Shown here piece by piece: positions 16,778 to 24,871 of a DNA stretch of 64,000 nt. The notes under the pieces were generated by a model. That model searched no databases and was not told the origin of the DNA. It saw only the letters and a list, made by a program, of their open reading frames with translations. The position numbers and the translations under genes are program-made. The DNA is taken from positions 2,232,001 to 2,296,000 of the forward strand of contig NZ_JAUTAN010000001.1 of assembly GCF_030818655.1 (NCBI RefSeq), in the 5' to 3' direction. The stretch comes from Nocardioides zeae (GTDB taxonomy: Bacteria; Actinomycetota; Actinomycetes; Propionibacteriales; Nocardioidaceae). The first letter of the stretch is position 1. Each line of letters opens with the position of its first letter.

Positions 16778-17632
16778 GCGATCGCCGGCGGTCCGGCCCA
16801 CGGCGAAGTCGTGGGCCGGGCCGGCGAGCAGCCGGCGCAGCTCGAAGAACGTGTCCGCGGCCCGCGTGCCGCTCCACCCCTCCGGCAGGAGCTCGCCCGG
16901 CAGGCCCGGGTCGAGGTAGGGGAACCGCCGCCACGCCGTGAGCGCGCGGACGTAGTCGGCGAAGGCCGCACCGTCGGCGCCCGACGGCTCACCCCCCGCC
17001 TGCCACCGCTCGAGGACGGGTGCCTGCGCCGCGAGGAAGTCGCGGTAGAGCCCGTCGAGCGCGTCGAGGTCCCACCAGTGCGCGACCTTGTCGACCGTCG
17101 CCCCGAACCCCAGGTGGTCGGCGCGGAACAGGTCCACGTAGGTGTCCAGCCCCTCGGCCGCGAGCACCTCGCGGGTGTCGTCCACGAGGTGGCCCGGGGC
17201 GATCCACACCCCGGCCGTCACCGTGCCGAAGCCGAGCCACGTCAGCCGGGCCCGCAGCGCGTGCCGCTTCTGGCGCTCCGACTCGGGCACCGAGAAGACC
17301 GCCACCACCCAGTCGACGTCGTCGTTCGTCGGTCGGTCGAAGATGCGGCGGTCACCCGCGCCGAGCACGTCCCGGGCGTAGGGCGAGAGCGCGTAGCCCG
17401 CCGCGCTCCCCCGCCGCTCGCTCTCGAGGATGCCGCGGCGCTTGAGCCGCGAGACCGAGGAGCGCACGGACTGCGCGTCGACGCCCAGTTCGGCCATGAG
17501 CACGATGAGGTCGCTGACGCTCATCCAGCCGCCGAGTTCCCGGGCGTAGAGGCCGTAGATCGTCACGATGAGCGAGCGCGGCGGTGCGTCCGCCCCCGGG
17601 GAGACGTCGGCCCCCTGCTCCTCGTCGATCAC
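16763..17632 (-). CDS. PaaX family transcriptional regulator
   Basis: A 289-residue PaaX-type regulator. An N-terminal winged helix (SLIVTIYGLYAREL, then VDAQSVRSSVSRLKRRGIL) is followed by the PaaX central domain with WVVAVFSVPESERQKRHALR and a C-terminal PaaX_C-like segment ending FFELRRLL. PaaX regulators respond to aryl-CoA esters (phenylacetyl-CoA in the classical case), which fits control of the adjacent CoA-dependent aromatic operon. GTG 17632 is chosen because the reading frame upstream of it runs into the repeat A2 region and loses protein-like composition. Confidence 0.88.
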   Translation of the reverse strand: MIDEEQGADVSPGADAPPRSLIVTIYGLYARELGGWMSVSDLIVLMAELGVDAQSVRSSVSRLKRRGILESERRGSAAGYALSPYARDVLGAGDRRIFDRPTNDDVDWVVAVFSVPESERQKRHALRARLTWLGFGTVTAGVWIAPGHLVDDTREVLAAEGLDTYVDLFRADHLGFGATVDKVAHWWDLDALDGLYRDFLAAQAPVLERWQAGGEPSGADGAAFADYVRALTAWRRFPYLDPGLPGELLPEGWSGTRAADTFFELRRLLAGPAHDFAVGRTAGDRVSGR

Positions 17633-17674
17633 GCGGCCGAACCTACCGCGCCCCCGCCCCTCCTCCCCGCCCCT

Positions 17675-17729
17675 CCCGGGTCGTGGTGCCAGGCCGTCAC
17701 TTCTCGCAGGGCTCACACCACGACCCGGG
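17675..17729. repeat. inverted-repeat element A, copy A2
   Basis: CCCGGGTCGTGGTG (17675-17688) and CACCACGACCCGGG (17716-17729), 14-bp perfect arms with a 27-nt loop. Unlike most other copies this one lies between divergent start codons (PaaX at 17632 minus, peptidase at 17800 plus), so it is not simply a terminator. The rest of 17633-17799 shows no gene. Confidence 0.8.
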
Positions 17730-17799
17730 TGGGTGAGTCGTCCCACGTGTCTCTCCCGCAACTCCTGACACGGGCGTCACCGCGTCGTACGCTCGAGCG

Positions 17800-19111
17800 G
17801 TGAGCGAGCACACCCTCCCCGCCGAGCCCACCGACAAGCCCGCCGCGACGCGGCGCACCCTGCTGCGACTGCCGGCCGTGGCCGTCGGCGGTGCGGCGGT
17901 CGCGTCCGCGACCGGTGTCCTGCCCGGGCTCACCGCGCCCGCCTCCGCGGACTCGACGCGCCAGATCATGTGGCGCGCCTGGGAGGGCTCCCGCCTCCTG
18001 CGCAACGGCACGTTTCGACCGCACCGCGATCGACTCGTCGGGCCGCCTCGTCGTCGCCAACCCGCGCCTCAAGGCCACGCTCAACGGCAAGACCTACGAG
18101 GGGGGCGCCTGGCACTCGCCGTGGGTCTCCGAGGGCTTCGGCTTCACCCAGCTCATCGCCTCGTGGAAGGCCACGACGCCCGGCGACACGTTCATCGACG
18201 TGCACGTCCGCGGGCGGGACGCCTCCGGGCGCACGACGAGCTGGGACACGCTCGCCCGGTGGGCCGCGTGGGACAACCGCGTGAAGCGCACCAGCTCGGG
18301 CCGCCAGACCGACGACCTCGCGTTCGTCGACGTCGACACCTGGAAGACGCACAGCACGACGGGGCTGCGGCAGTACCAGCTGCAGGTCGTGCTCTACCGC
18401 GCCCGCGGCATCGCCGGCACCCCGACCGTCAGCTCCATCGGCGCCATGACCTCGCGCGTGCCCACCACCTTCACGCGCGCCTCCGCGCCGCGGGGCATCA
18501 CGAAGACGCTCGACGTCCCCCGGTACTCCCAGATGGTCCACTCGGGCCACTACCCGCAGTACGGCGCGGGCGGCGAGGCCTGGTGCTCCCCGACGTCGGT
18601 CGCGATGGTGCTGGGCTACTACGACGCGCTCCCCCCGGCCAACGAGCGGGCCTGGGTGCCGGCCGGCCACCCCGACCCGTGGGTCGACCACGTGGCGCGG
18701 AACGTGTACGACAACGCGTACCAGGGCTGCGGCAACTGGCCGTTCAACACGGCCTACGCCAACCAGCGCGTGCACAGCGCCTTCGTGACCCGCCTGCGCA
18801 ACCTGCGCGAGGCGGAGGAGTTCATCGCCTACGACATCCCGCTCATCGCCTCCGTCAGCTTCGCCCGCGGCGAGCTCGACGGCGCGCCGATCAGCGCGAC
18901 CAACGGCCACCTGCTCGTCATCGTCGGCTTCACGCCCGAGGGGGACGTGATCGTCAACGACCCCGCCGCGTCGAAGAACTCCGGGGTGCGGCGCATCTAC
19001 CAGCGGGCGCAGTTCGAGCGGGCGTGGCTGCCGCGCTCGGGCGGCCTGGTCTACGTGATCCGCGACGCCGCCCACCCGGTGCCGCCGCGGGGCACGCGCC
19101 GCAACTGGTGA
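17800..19111 (+). pseudogene. Tat-exported C39-like cysteine peptidase, frameshifted
   Basis: GTG 17800 opens a twin-arginine signal peptide (RRTLLRL near residues 18-24, hydrophobic core, ASA cleavage about residue 50). After NGTF at about 18013 the frame breaks: one extra T in ACGTTTCGACC. The family sequence resumes one frame over at DRTAIDSSGRLV and runs to a stop at 19109-19111. The downstream part is a peptidase C39-like domain with the catalytic Cys in EAWCSPTSVAM, the His in NGHLLVIVGF and the Asp in VIVNDPAA. Joined, it is about 436 residues. Otherwise intact motifs make a sequencing indel plausible. Extracellular or cell-wall proteolysis is the expected role. Confidence 0.82.
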
Positions 19112-19147
19112 CCGGCTGCTGAGCGGCTGCTGAGCGGCTGGTGAGCC

Positions 19148-20767
19148 TCAGCCCTCGTCGTCGGCGTCCGCGTCGACGGTGAGGACGACCTCGTGGAGGC
19201 CGGTCGTGCCGGCACCGTCGTCGAGCGGTCCCGGCTCCTGCTGCGTGCCCACCCGGTCGCGGGCGCGCACCCGCACGCGGTGCTCGCCCGGCTCCAGGTC
19301 GAGCGTCGCGCTCCACTGCGCCCAGGCGTCGTGCTCACGCGCGACGCCGAGGTTCGCGAGCCGCCAGCCGTCGTCGTCGACCGCGATCTCCACGGCGCCG
19401 ACCCCGATGGGCGGCGCCCAGGCGACGCCCCCGATCGTCACGCCACCCGGCGGCACCGTGGTGCCGTCCTCCGGCACGTCGATGCGCGCCCCGATCCGCA
19501 CGGGTGCCTGGAGCGGCCGGTCGGCGAAGTCCTCCGCGACGGTCTCGAGCCGGGTGACCTCCCACTCGACCACCCACTTGCAGGCCGACACCCCGCCGTA
19601 GAGGCCCGGCACCAGCGTGCGCGCCGGGAAGCCGTGCTCGAGCGGCAGCGCCTCGCCGTTCATCGCGAAGGCGAGCAGCGCGCGCCGACCGGGGTCGCCG
19701 AGCACCTGGGTGGTCGTCACGCAGCGCCAGCCGTCGGCGCCGGTCTGCACGACCGCGTCGGCGCCCGTGAGCACGCCGGCGCGCGCCAGCAGCGCGCTCG
19801 TCGGCACGCCGGACCACCAGGCGTTGCCCACCTGCTCGCCGCCCACCTCGTAGGTGAGCCCCACGAGCGACGCCCACTGCTCGCGCACGCTCATCTCGAT
19901 GAGCTCCCCGTAGGTGACGACCACCTCGCGCTCGACCTCGCCGTGGATGCGGAGCGTCCAGTCCTCGGCCGCGATCGTCGGCACCACCACCGCCTGGTCG
20001 ACGCGGTAGAACTCGGTCGCCGGCGTCGTCCACGGGGCGACGCCCTCGACGCCGACGCCGACGCCCGCCGGCTCGGTCGGCGGGGTCACCATCGTCAGCC
20101 GCAGCAGCTGGCGACCCTGCTCGACCGCGCGACGGCCCCGGCCGACGATCTCGCCCACCACTGCCGCGGCCACCCCGGCCAGCGCCACGCCGGCCGCGGC
20201 GCCGACGAAGGTGCGGCGGGTCGTCGCGGGGACGACACCCGACGCCGGGTCCGGCTCCTGGTCCGGCTCCTGGTCCGGTTCCCCGGGCACCCCGTGGCGC
20301 CGCAGCACCCCGGCGAGCAGGACGAGCCCGGCCGCGAAGCCCAGGCTGCCGGCCGCCACCGGCGCCAGCTCGAGGAGGGAGGGCTCGGGACGCAGCAGCA
20401 CCGAGACCGCACCGAGGGCCAGCACCACCGCGCCGACGACGGCCGGGCGGCGCCACCCCCGCGCCGCCCCCACGCCGGCGACCGCCGCGAGCACGACGAG
20501 CAGCACGACGAGCACCAGCACGAGGGGGACGCCGGTCAGGAACGGGACGATGTCGATGCCGTCGCGGATGACGAACTCCGACGGCAGCACGACGGTCATG
20601 GCCTCGCGCGCGCCGACGACCGGGCCGAGGTGGAGCGTGAGGGCGCCGGCGGCGAGCTCGCCGAGCCCGGCCCCGAGGACCGCTGCGGCGACGCCCGCGG
20701 ACGCCCAGAGCAGGCGCCCGGGCAGCAGGCGCGGCGGGGCGTCGTCGCTCACCCGCGCCTCGCTCAC
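19148..20767 (-). CDS. membrane-anchored molybdopterin-dependent oxidoreductase (sulfite-oxidase fold)
   Basis: A 539-residue protein with about four or five hydrophobic segments in the first 200 residues (for example [18 protein letters not shown] and [17 protein letters not shown]). A sulfite-oxidase/YedY-type molybdopterin domain follows, with [10 protein letters not shown] (molybdenum-ligand Cys near residue 391), and then an immunoglobulin-like Mo-co dimerisation domain. A TTRRTF segment precedes a further hydrophobic stretch at about 190-215. The enzyme probably faces outward and oxidises or reduces a small sulfur or nitrogen compound; the substrate is unknown. GTG 20767 (GGGAGG upstream) is favoured; ATG 20794 is possible and would leave 9 bp to the divergent ispF start. 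Confidence 0.85.
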   Translation of the reverse strand: MSEARVSDDAPPRLLPGRLLWASAGVAAAVLGAGLGELAAGALTLHLGPVVGAREAMTVVLPSEFVIRDGIDIVPFLTGVPLVLVLVVLLVVLAAVAGVGAARGWRRPAVVGAVVLALGAVSVLLRPEPSLLELAPVAAGSLGFAAGLVLLAGVLRRHGVPGEPDQEPDQEPDPASGVVPATTRRTFVGAAAGVALAGVAAAVVGEIVGRGRRAVEQGRQLLRLTMVTPPTEPAGVGVGVEGVAPWTTPATEFYRVDQAVVVPTIAAEDWTLRIHGEVEREVVVTYGELIEMSVREQWASLVGLTYEVGGEQVGNAWWSGVPTSALLARAGVLTGADAVVQTGADGWRCVTTTQVLGDPGRRALLAFAMNGEALPLEHGFPARTLVPGLYGGVSACKWVVEWEVTRLETVAEDFADRPLQAPVRIGARIDVPEDGTTVPPGGVTIGGVAWAPPIGVGAVEIAVDDDGWRLANLGVAREHDAWAQWSATLDLEPGEHRVRVRARDRVGTQQEPGPLDDGAGTTGLHEVVLTVDADADDEG

Positions 20768-20803
20768 CGCTGTCCCTCCCGATCGGTCCGGCATGATTCT
20801 CCC

Positions 20804-21322
20804 GTGACCGTACCGGGCCCCACCCCCACCCCTCCGACCCCCTCCACCGTCCCGCGCGTGGGGGTCGGCACGGACGTCCACCGCTTCGCCGAGGGCCGCC
20901 CGATGCACCTCGCCGGGCTCCACTTCCCCGACGAGCCGCAGGGCCTCGAGGGTCACTCCGACGCCGACGTGGCGGCGCACGCGGCCTGCGACGCGCTGCT
21001 CTCGGCCTGCGGCCTCGGCGACCTCGGCAGCAACTTCGGCACGTCCGCCCCCGAGTGGGCCGGCGCAGCGGGGGTCGCGCTGCTCGCCGAGACCGTACGG
21101 CGCGTGCACGCCGCCGGCTACCTCGTCGGCAACGTCGCGGTGCAGGTCATCGGCAACCGCCCGCGGCTGGGCCCCCGGCGCGCCGAGGCCGAGGGCGTGC
21201 TCTCGGCGGTCGCCGGTGCGCCCGTCACCCTGTCGGCCACGACCACCGACGGGCTCGGCCTGACGGGACGCGGCGAGGGCGTCGCGGCGATCGCCACCGC
21301 CCTCGTCGTACCGGCGCCCTGA
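20804..21322 (+). CDS. ispF: 2-C-methyl-D-erythritol 2,4-cyclodiphosphate synthase
   Basis: A 172-residue MEP-pathway enzyme converting CDP-ME 2-phosphate to MEcPP. The metal ligands are in GTDVHRF and [12 protein letters not shown], followed by [17 protein letters not shown] of the flexible substrate loop and [12 protein letters not shown] at the C-terminus. The GTG start is 36 bp from the divergent GTG of the molybdenum enzyme, so transcription is probably leaderless or starts within the neighbour. An IspD-type gene lies 1.4 kb downstream on the same strand, separated by minus-strand genes. Confidence 0.95.
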   Translation: MTVPGPTPTPPTPSTVPRVGVGTDVHRFAEGRPMHLAGLHFPDEPQGLEGHSDADVAAHAACDALLSACGLGDLGSNFGTSAPEWAGAAGVALLAETVRRVHAAGYLVGNVAVQVIGNRPRLGPRRAEAEGVLSAVAGAPVTLSATTTDGLGLTGRGEGVAAIATALVVPAP

Positions 21323-21367
21323 GTCGTGGCCCCAGCGCCACGGATCACGGCCCGGTGGGGCCACGAC
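21323..21367. terminator. 12-bp inverted repeat between convergent ispF and merR
   Basis: GTCGTGGCCCCA (21323-21334) and TGGGGCCACGAC (21356-21367) with a 21-nt spacer. It starts at the ispF stop and ends 10 bp before the merR-type stop, so it can terminate both. The GTCGTGG core resembles element A, but the loop length and inner arms differ. Confidence 0.6.
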
Positions 21368-21377
21368 CCGCGGCGGG

Positions 21378-22160
21378 TCAGTCGGGGGTGCCGCCCTCGC
21401 CGAAGAGACGCTGCGCCTGCTCGCCCGTGAGCTGGCCGAGCTCGGCGGCGAGCACCTTCTCGATCGAGCGGGCCAGCTCGTAGCGGAACGACGCCAGCAC
21501 GGCCTGGCTGACGACCGGGAGCAGCGCCTCGATGCTGGACACGAGCACCGGCCACTGGTCCTCGGGCATGCCCTCGTCGAGGAACCGCTGCCAGACGTCG
21601 TCGCGGAAGGCACCCACGTAGGCCTCCGCCATGTGGCCGAGCTGCGCGGCCGCCTGGTCGAAGAGGTCGAGCACCCGCTCCTTGCCGAGCCCCATCCGCA
21701 TCGCCTGCGCGCCCGCGCGCACCAGGGCGGGACGCAGCATCCGCACCGTGTCGGGATCGACCCGCACGAGCAGGCCCCGGTCGGCGAGCGCCGCCACGAA
21801 GTCCTCGTCGTGCTCGATGCCGGCGAGCTCCGCCAGCGCCTGCACCGAGCTCTCCTCGGGCTCCACGGCGCCGCCGATGGGCCGCGTCAGCAACGTCAGC
21901 AGGTCGAGGGCGTGGCTCTCGGGCACCTGGGGGTTCTCGGCGAGCGCCTTCTCGACGGCGTTGAGCGTGTACCCCCGGTCGAGGAGGTCGCGCACGAGCG
22001 AGAGCCGGGCGGCGTGGTCCTCGTTGTAGTAGCCCTTGCGACCGATGAGGCGCGGGGCCGCGATGAGGCCACGGGTCGCGTACGCGCGAACGTTCCGCAC
22101 GGTCATCCCGACCCGTGCGGCCAGCTCGTCGATCGTCATCTCGCCACGGCGTCCACTCAT
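21378..22160 (-). CDS. MerR family transcriptional regulator
   Basis: A 260-residue protein with an N-terminal MerR winged helix (TIDELAARVGMTVRNVRAY, then GYYNEDHAARL) and a long helical C-terminal region without an obvious ligand-binding Cys cluster. This length and domain layout match a common actinobacterial MerR subgroup. ATG 22160 is chosen, with the HTH starting at about residue 8. The regulated genes are not evident; its neighbours are ispF (convergent) and a nirD-like gene. Confidence 0.9.
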   Translation of the reverse strand: MSGRRGEMTIDELAARVGMTVRNVRAYATRGLIAAPRLIGRKGYYNEDHAARLSLVRDLLDRGYTLNAVEKALAENPQVPESHALDLLTLLTRPIGGAVEPEESSVQALAELAGIEHDEDFVAALADRGLLVRVDPDTVRMLRPALVRAGAQAMRMGLGKERVLDLFDQAAAQLGHMAEAYVGAFRDDVWQRFLDEGMPEDQWPVLVSSIEALLPVVSQAVLASFRYELARSIEKVLAAELGQLTGEQAQRLFGEGGTPD

Positions 22161-22215
22161 CGCCCGCCCATCATCGCAGGCGGGCCCCACCAGCACCGTC
22201 ATCGGCGCTCGCCGC

Positions 22216-22599
22216 TCACCCGGTGCGGCGTGCCGGGGGCTGCCCGCCCTCCGGGCGGGCGTCCTGCTTGCGGGCCCCGACGAGCACGACGCCCTCGACG
22301 ACCTGCACCTCGTACGCCGGCACGCCGACGGTCTCGTCCTCGAGGCAGCGACCGTTGCGCAGGTCGAACGAGTGGCGGTGGACGGGGGACGCCACGAAGG
22401 GCACCCCGTCACGCGACCCGACGATGCCGCGCGACATCACGGAGGCGTGCGCGAAGGGGTCGTGGTTGCCCAGCGCGTGGACGGTGTCGTCCGGGAGGCG
22501 GAACAGCGCGACCGCCTGGCCGTGCACGAGCGCCGTCGCCCCGCGCTCGACCTCGAGCTCGACCACGCGGCAGACCGGTCGCCACTCCTGCCCGCCCAT
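22216..22599 (-). CDS. nitrite reductase small subunit NirD-like protein
   Basis: A 127-residue Rieske-fold protein of the NirD type. The order WRPVCRVVELEVERG, LVHGQAVALFRL, HDPFAHASVMSRGIVG, VASPVHRHSFDLRNGRCL and VPAYEVQVVEGVV matches the small subunit of assimilatory NADH nitrite reductase. As in NirD, the Cys-X-His cluster ligands of true Rieske proteins are absent. ATG 22599 with AAGGGA upstream is preferred over GTG 22638. No nirB is present in the window, so it is either an orphan paralogue or works with a distant catalytic subunit. Confidence 0.8.
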   Translation of the reverse strand: MGGQEWRPVCRVVELEVERGATALVHGQAVALFRLPDDTVHALGNHDPFAHASVMSRGIVGSRDGVPFVASPVHRHSFDLRNGRCLEDETVGVPAYEVQVVEGVVLVGARKQDARPEGGQPPARRTG

Positions 22600-22757
22600 G
22601 GGTCGTCCCTTCGCCGGCCGGACCTCGCACGCGGTCACGGCACCGGTGCGTGAGCGAGGCCCGAGAACTCGCTGGTGCCGTGGAAACTAGGCTGCGCGTG
22701 TTGACGTGGCGTGACGCCGTGTAACGCCCGTGAAAATCGTCCGCCCGAGGAGGGCCG

Positions 22758-23456
22758 TTGAGCTCCGCCATCGTCCTGCTCGCCGCCGGTTCGGGAACCC
22801 GCGTCGGCGCGGGCACCAACAAGGTGCTGCTGCCGCTGGCCGGCGTCCCCGTGCTCGTGCGCTCCCTGCGCACCGCGCTCGCCGTGCCGGACGTCGCCGC
22901 GCTCGTCGTGGTCGTGCGTCCCGGCGACGAGGCCGAGGTCGCGGAGCTGCTCGGGCCGGAGCTCGGCGAGCGCGAGGTCCGGCTCGTCGTGGGCGGCGCG
23001 ACCCGGCACGCCTCGGAGACCGCCGCCCTCGCCGCGCTGGCCGACCTGGCCGACGACCTCGACGTCGTCGCCCTCCACGACGCGGCGCGACCGCTCGCCA
23101 CCGTGGACCTCTACGAGCGGGCCGTCGCCGCCGCCCGCGAGCACGGCGGCGGCGTGCCGGCCGCGCCGGTCCCCCCGCTCGTGCGACGCGGCGGCGGCCC
23201 CGTGCCCGGTGTCGGTCGCGGAGCCCGTGCGGTGGGCGTGCAGACGCCCCAGGCGTTCCGGGCGACCGAGCTCCTGGCGGCCTACCGGTGGGCGGCCACG
23301 CACGAGTTCGACGGCACCGACACGGCAGCCTGCGTGGACGCGTGGGCGGGCGCGACGGGCGTGGACCTGCGCCTCGTGGCGGTCGACTCGACGGCCCCCA
23401 ACCTCAAGGTGACCTACGCCGAGGACCTCCGCGTCGCGGCGGCGCTGCTCGACTGA
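22758..23456 (+). CDS. ispD: 2-C-methyl-D-erythritol 4-phosphate cytidylyltransferase
   Basis: A 232-residue MEP-pathway cytidylyltransferase. The N-terminal CTP-binding loop is LLAAGSGTRVGAGTNKVLL (8-26, with the conserved G, R and K), LHDAARPL (about 112-119) carries the metal-binding Asp, and QTPQAFR and NLKVTYAEDL close the domain. The start is a TTG at 22758 directly after GAGGAGGG with only 3 bases of spacing; no better in-frame start exists. It converges on a second IspD-like gene with a 1-bp gap. Confidence 0.92.
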   Translation: MSSAIVLLAAGSGTRVGAGTNKVLLPLAGVPVLVRSLRTALAVPDVAALVVVVRPGDEAEVAELLGPELGEREVRLVVGGATRHASETAALAALADLADDLDVVALHDAARPLATVDLYERAVAAAREHGGGVPAAPVPPLVRRGGGPVPGVGRGARAVGVQTPQAFRATELLAAYRWAATHEFDGTDTAACVDAWAGATGVDLRLVAVDSTAPNLKVTYAEDLRVAAALLD

Positions 23457-23457
23457 G

Positions 23458-24054
23458 TCAGCGCTCCGTGAGCGCCTCGAGCGCCCGCACGTCGTCGGTG
23501 GACAGCACGCGGCGCGCGGCGGCGGGCACCTCGACGAGCTCCACGGGGTAGCGCGCCTGCAGCACCGTCACGAGCGCCGCGAAGTCCAGGCTCGGCAGCC
23601 GCTCCAGGTCGGCGACCACGCCGGCGGGGAGCACGACCGGCGACGCGACCGCGGCGAGCGTGTCCCGGTCGAGGGTCTCGCCGAGCTCGCCGTCGCGCAC
23701 GAGCTTGACGGTGTCGGTCACGGGCCGCACGCCCACGACCACCACGTCGGCGGCCACGGAGCGACGCACGAGGGCCGCGATCGTGCCCGGGTCCAGCAGC
23801 GGGCAGAGGGCGTCGTGCAGCACGAACGGCTGCTCCGACTCCTGCACGTCCGCCCACGGCGTGCCGAGCGCGACGGCCTCCACCCCGGCCGCACCGAGGG
23901 CCCACGCCGCGGCGGCGACCAGCGACTCGCCGTGGACCAGCGCGAAGGGCAGCGACCCGCGCCCCTCCTCCACGACGGCGCCCAGCACCGGTTCGTCGAG
24001 GGCGTCCACCTCGTCGTACGGGTCCGGGAGGTCGGGCGGCAGCACAGCACTCAC
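23458..24054 (-). CDS. IspD-like nucleotidyltransferase-fold protein, degenerate
   Basis: A 198-residue protein related to IspD (LHDALCPLLDPGTIAALV and VVGVRPVTDTVKL resemble the IspD core). It lacks the N-terminal nucleotide-binding loop with the G-x-G-x-R signature that is intact in the neighbouring ispD. It is unlikely to be a functional cytidylyltransferase by the known mechanism. It sits downstream of carD on the same strand, the place where ispD lies in mycobacteria, so it may be a decayed or re-purposed copy. GTG 24054 is the start. Confidence 0.7.
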   Translation of the reverse strand: MSAVLPPDLPDPYDEVDALDEPVLGAVVEEGRGSLPFALVHGESLVAAAAWALGAAGVEAVALGTPWADVQESEQPFVLHDALCPLLDPGTIAALVRRSVAADVVVVGVRPVTDTVKLVRDGELGETLDRDTLAAVASPVVLPAGVVADLERLPSLDFAALVTVLQARYPVELVEVPAAARRVLSTDDVRALEALTER

Positions 24055-24080
24055 GTCGCGAACCTAGTGCAGACGCAGCG

Positions 24081-24110
24081 GACCCCGGGAACCGTGGGGT
24101 TCCCGGGGTC
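24081..24110 (-). terminator. hairpin downstream of carD
   Basis: GACCCCGGGAACC (24081-24093) and GGTTCCCGGGGTC (24098-24110) form a perfect 13-bp stem with a 4-nt loop, 24 bp after the carD stop and before the IspD-like start. There is no poly-T tract, as is common in high-GC genomes. Confidence 0.75.
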
Positions 24111-24134
24111 CGGGGGCTGTGCTGGAGCGCTGCG

Positions 24135-24620
24135 TCAGGAGGCGAGCACGTCGTCCAGGATCGTCTCGGCCTTGTCCTCGTTGGTGCTCTCCGCGAGGGC
24201 GAGCTCGGAGACGAGGATCTGGCGGGCCTTCGCCAGCATCCGCTTCTCGCCGGCCGACAGGCCGCGGTCCCGCTCACGACGCCACAGGTCACGCACGACC
24301 TCGGCGACCTTCATGACGTCGCCGGAGTGCAGCTTCTCGAGGTTCGCCTTGTAGCGACGCGACCAGTTGGTCGGCTCCTCGACCTGGTCGGCACGGAGGA
24401 CGTCGAACACGCGGTCGAGGCCCTCCTTGTCCACCACGTCCCGGACACCCACGAGGTCGAGGTTGCACGCCGGCACCCTCACCACGAGGTCCTGCTGGGC
24501 AACGATCCGCAGCACCAGGTACTGCCGGTCCTCTCCCTTGATCTTCCGCATCTCGATGTCCTCGATGACTGCGGCCCCGTGATTGGGATAGACGACCGTT
24601 TCGCCGACGGTGAAAGTCAT
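24135..24620 (-). CDS. carD: CarD family transcriptional regulator
   Basis: A 161-residue CarD. The N-terminal RNA-polymerase-interacting Tudor-like domain begins [20 protein letters not shown], and the basic helical C-terminal DNA-binding domain includes [17 protein letters not shown] and [18 protein letters not shown]. It binds RNA polymerase beta and stabilises open complexes at rRNA and other promoters. ATG 24620 is preceded by a purine-rich leader. The ends are well conserved, so start and stop are firm. Confidence 0.96.
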   Translation of the reverse strand: MTFTVGETVVYPNHGAAVIEDIEMRKIKGEDRQYLVLRIVAQQDLVVRVPACNLDLVGVRDVVDKEGLDRVFDVLRADQVEEPTNWSRRYKANLEKLHSGDVMKVAEVVRDLWRRERDRGLSAGEKRMLAKARQILVSELALAESTNEDKAETILDDVLAS

Positions 24621-24648
24621 ATGTCAGGTTCCCCTTCCTCGACTGCCT

Positions 24649-24654
24649 AGTCTA
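24649..24654 (-). promoter_or_regulatory. -10 box of carD
   Basis: TAGACT on the minus strand, 28 bp upstream of the carD ATG and within a short AT-richer patch (TTAGACTAG). No clear -35 was found. On the other strand a lone TTGACA lies at 24713-24718, followed by a GCACAG-AAC-CTGTGC hairpin (24722-24736). Confidence 0.4.
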
Positions 24655-24760
24655 ACACGGCTCTCATCCCCCTCTCAGGCGCGTTTGCGCAGGTCAGGAC
24701 GCCCGCAGAGGGTTGACAAGAGCACAGAACCTGTGCCCGGCCCGCCGCAAGACGTCCGGT

Positions 24761-24840
24761 CGCGAGGGGTCCGGGACGGACGACCGGCCCCCGACGACGG
24801 CGCCCCGGCCGGTCGTCACCGGGCGTCCGGACCCCTCGCG
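24761..24840. repeat. nested inverted repeats upstream of the UbiA gene
   Basis: The outer arms CGCGAGGGGTCCGG (24761-24774) and CCGGACCCCTCGCG (24827-24840) are perfect over 14 bp. Inner arms GACGACCGGCC (24779-24789) and GGCCGGTCGTC (24807-24817) are perfect over 11 bp. The structure fills much of the 251-bp divergent space between carD (24620) and the UbiA gene (24872). It could act as a terminator, an attenuator or a protein-binding site. Confidence 0.6.
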
Positions 24841-24871
24841 GACCGGGGCCGCGTGACCGATACTGCGGGGC

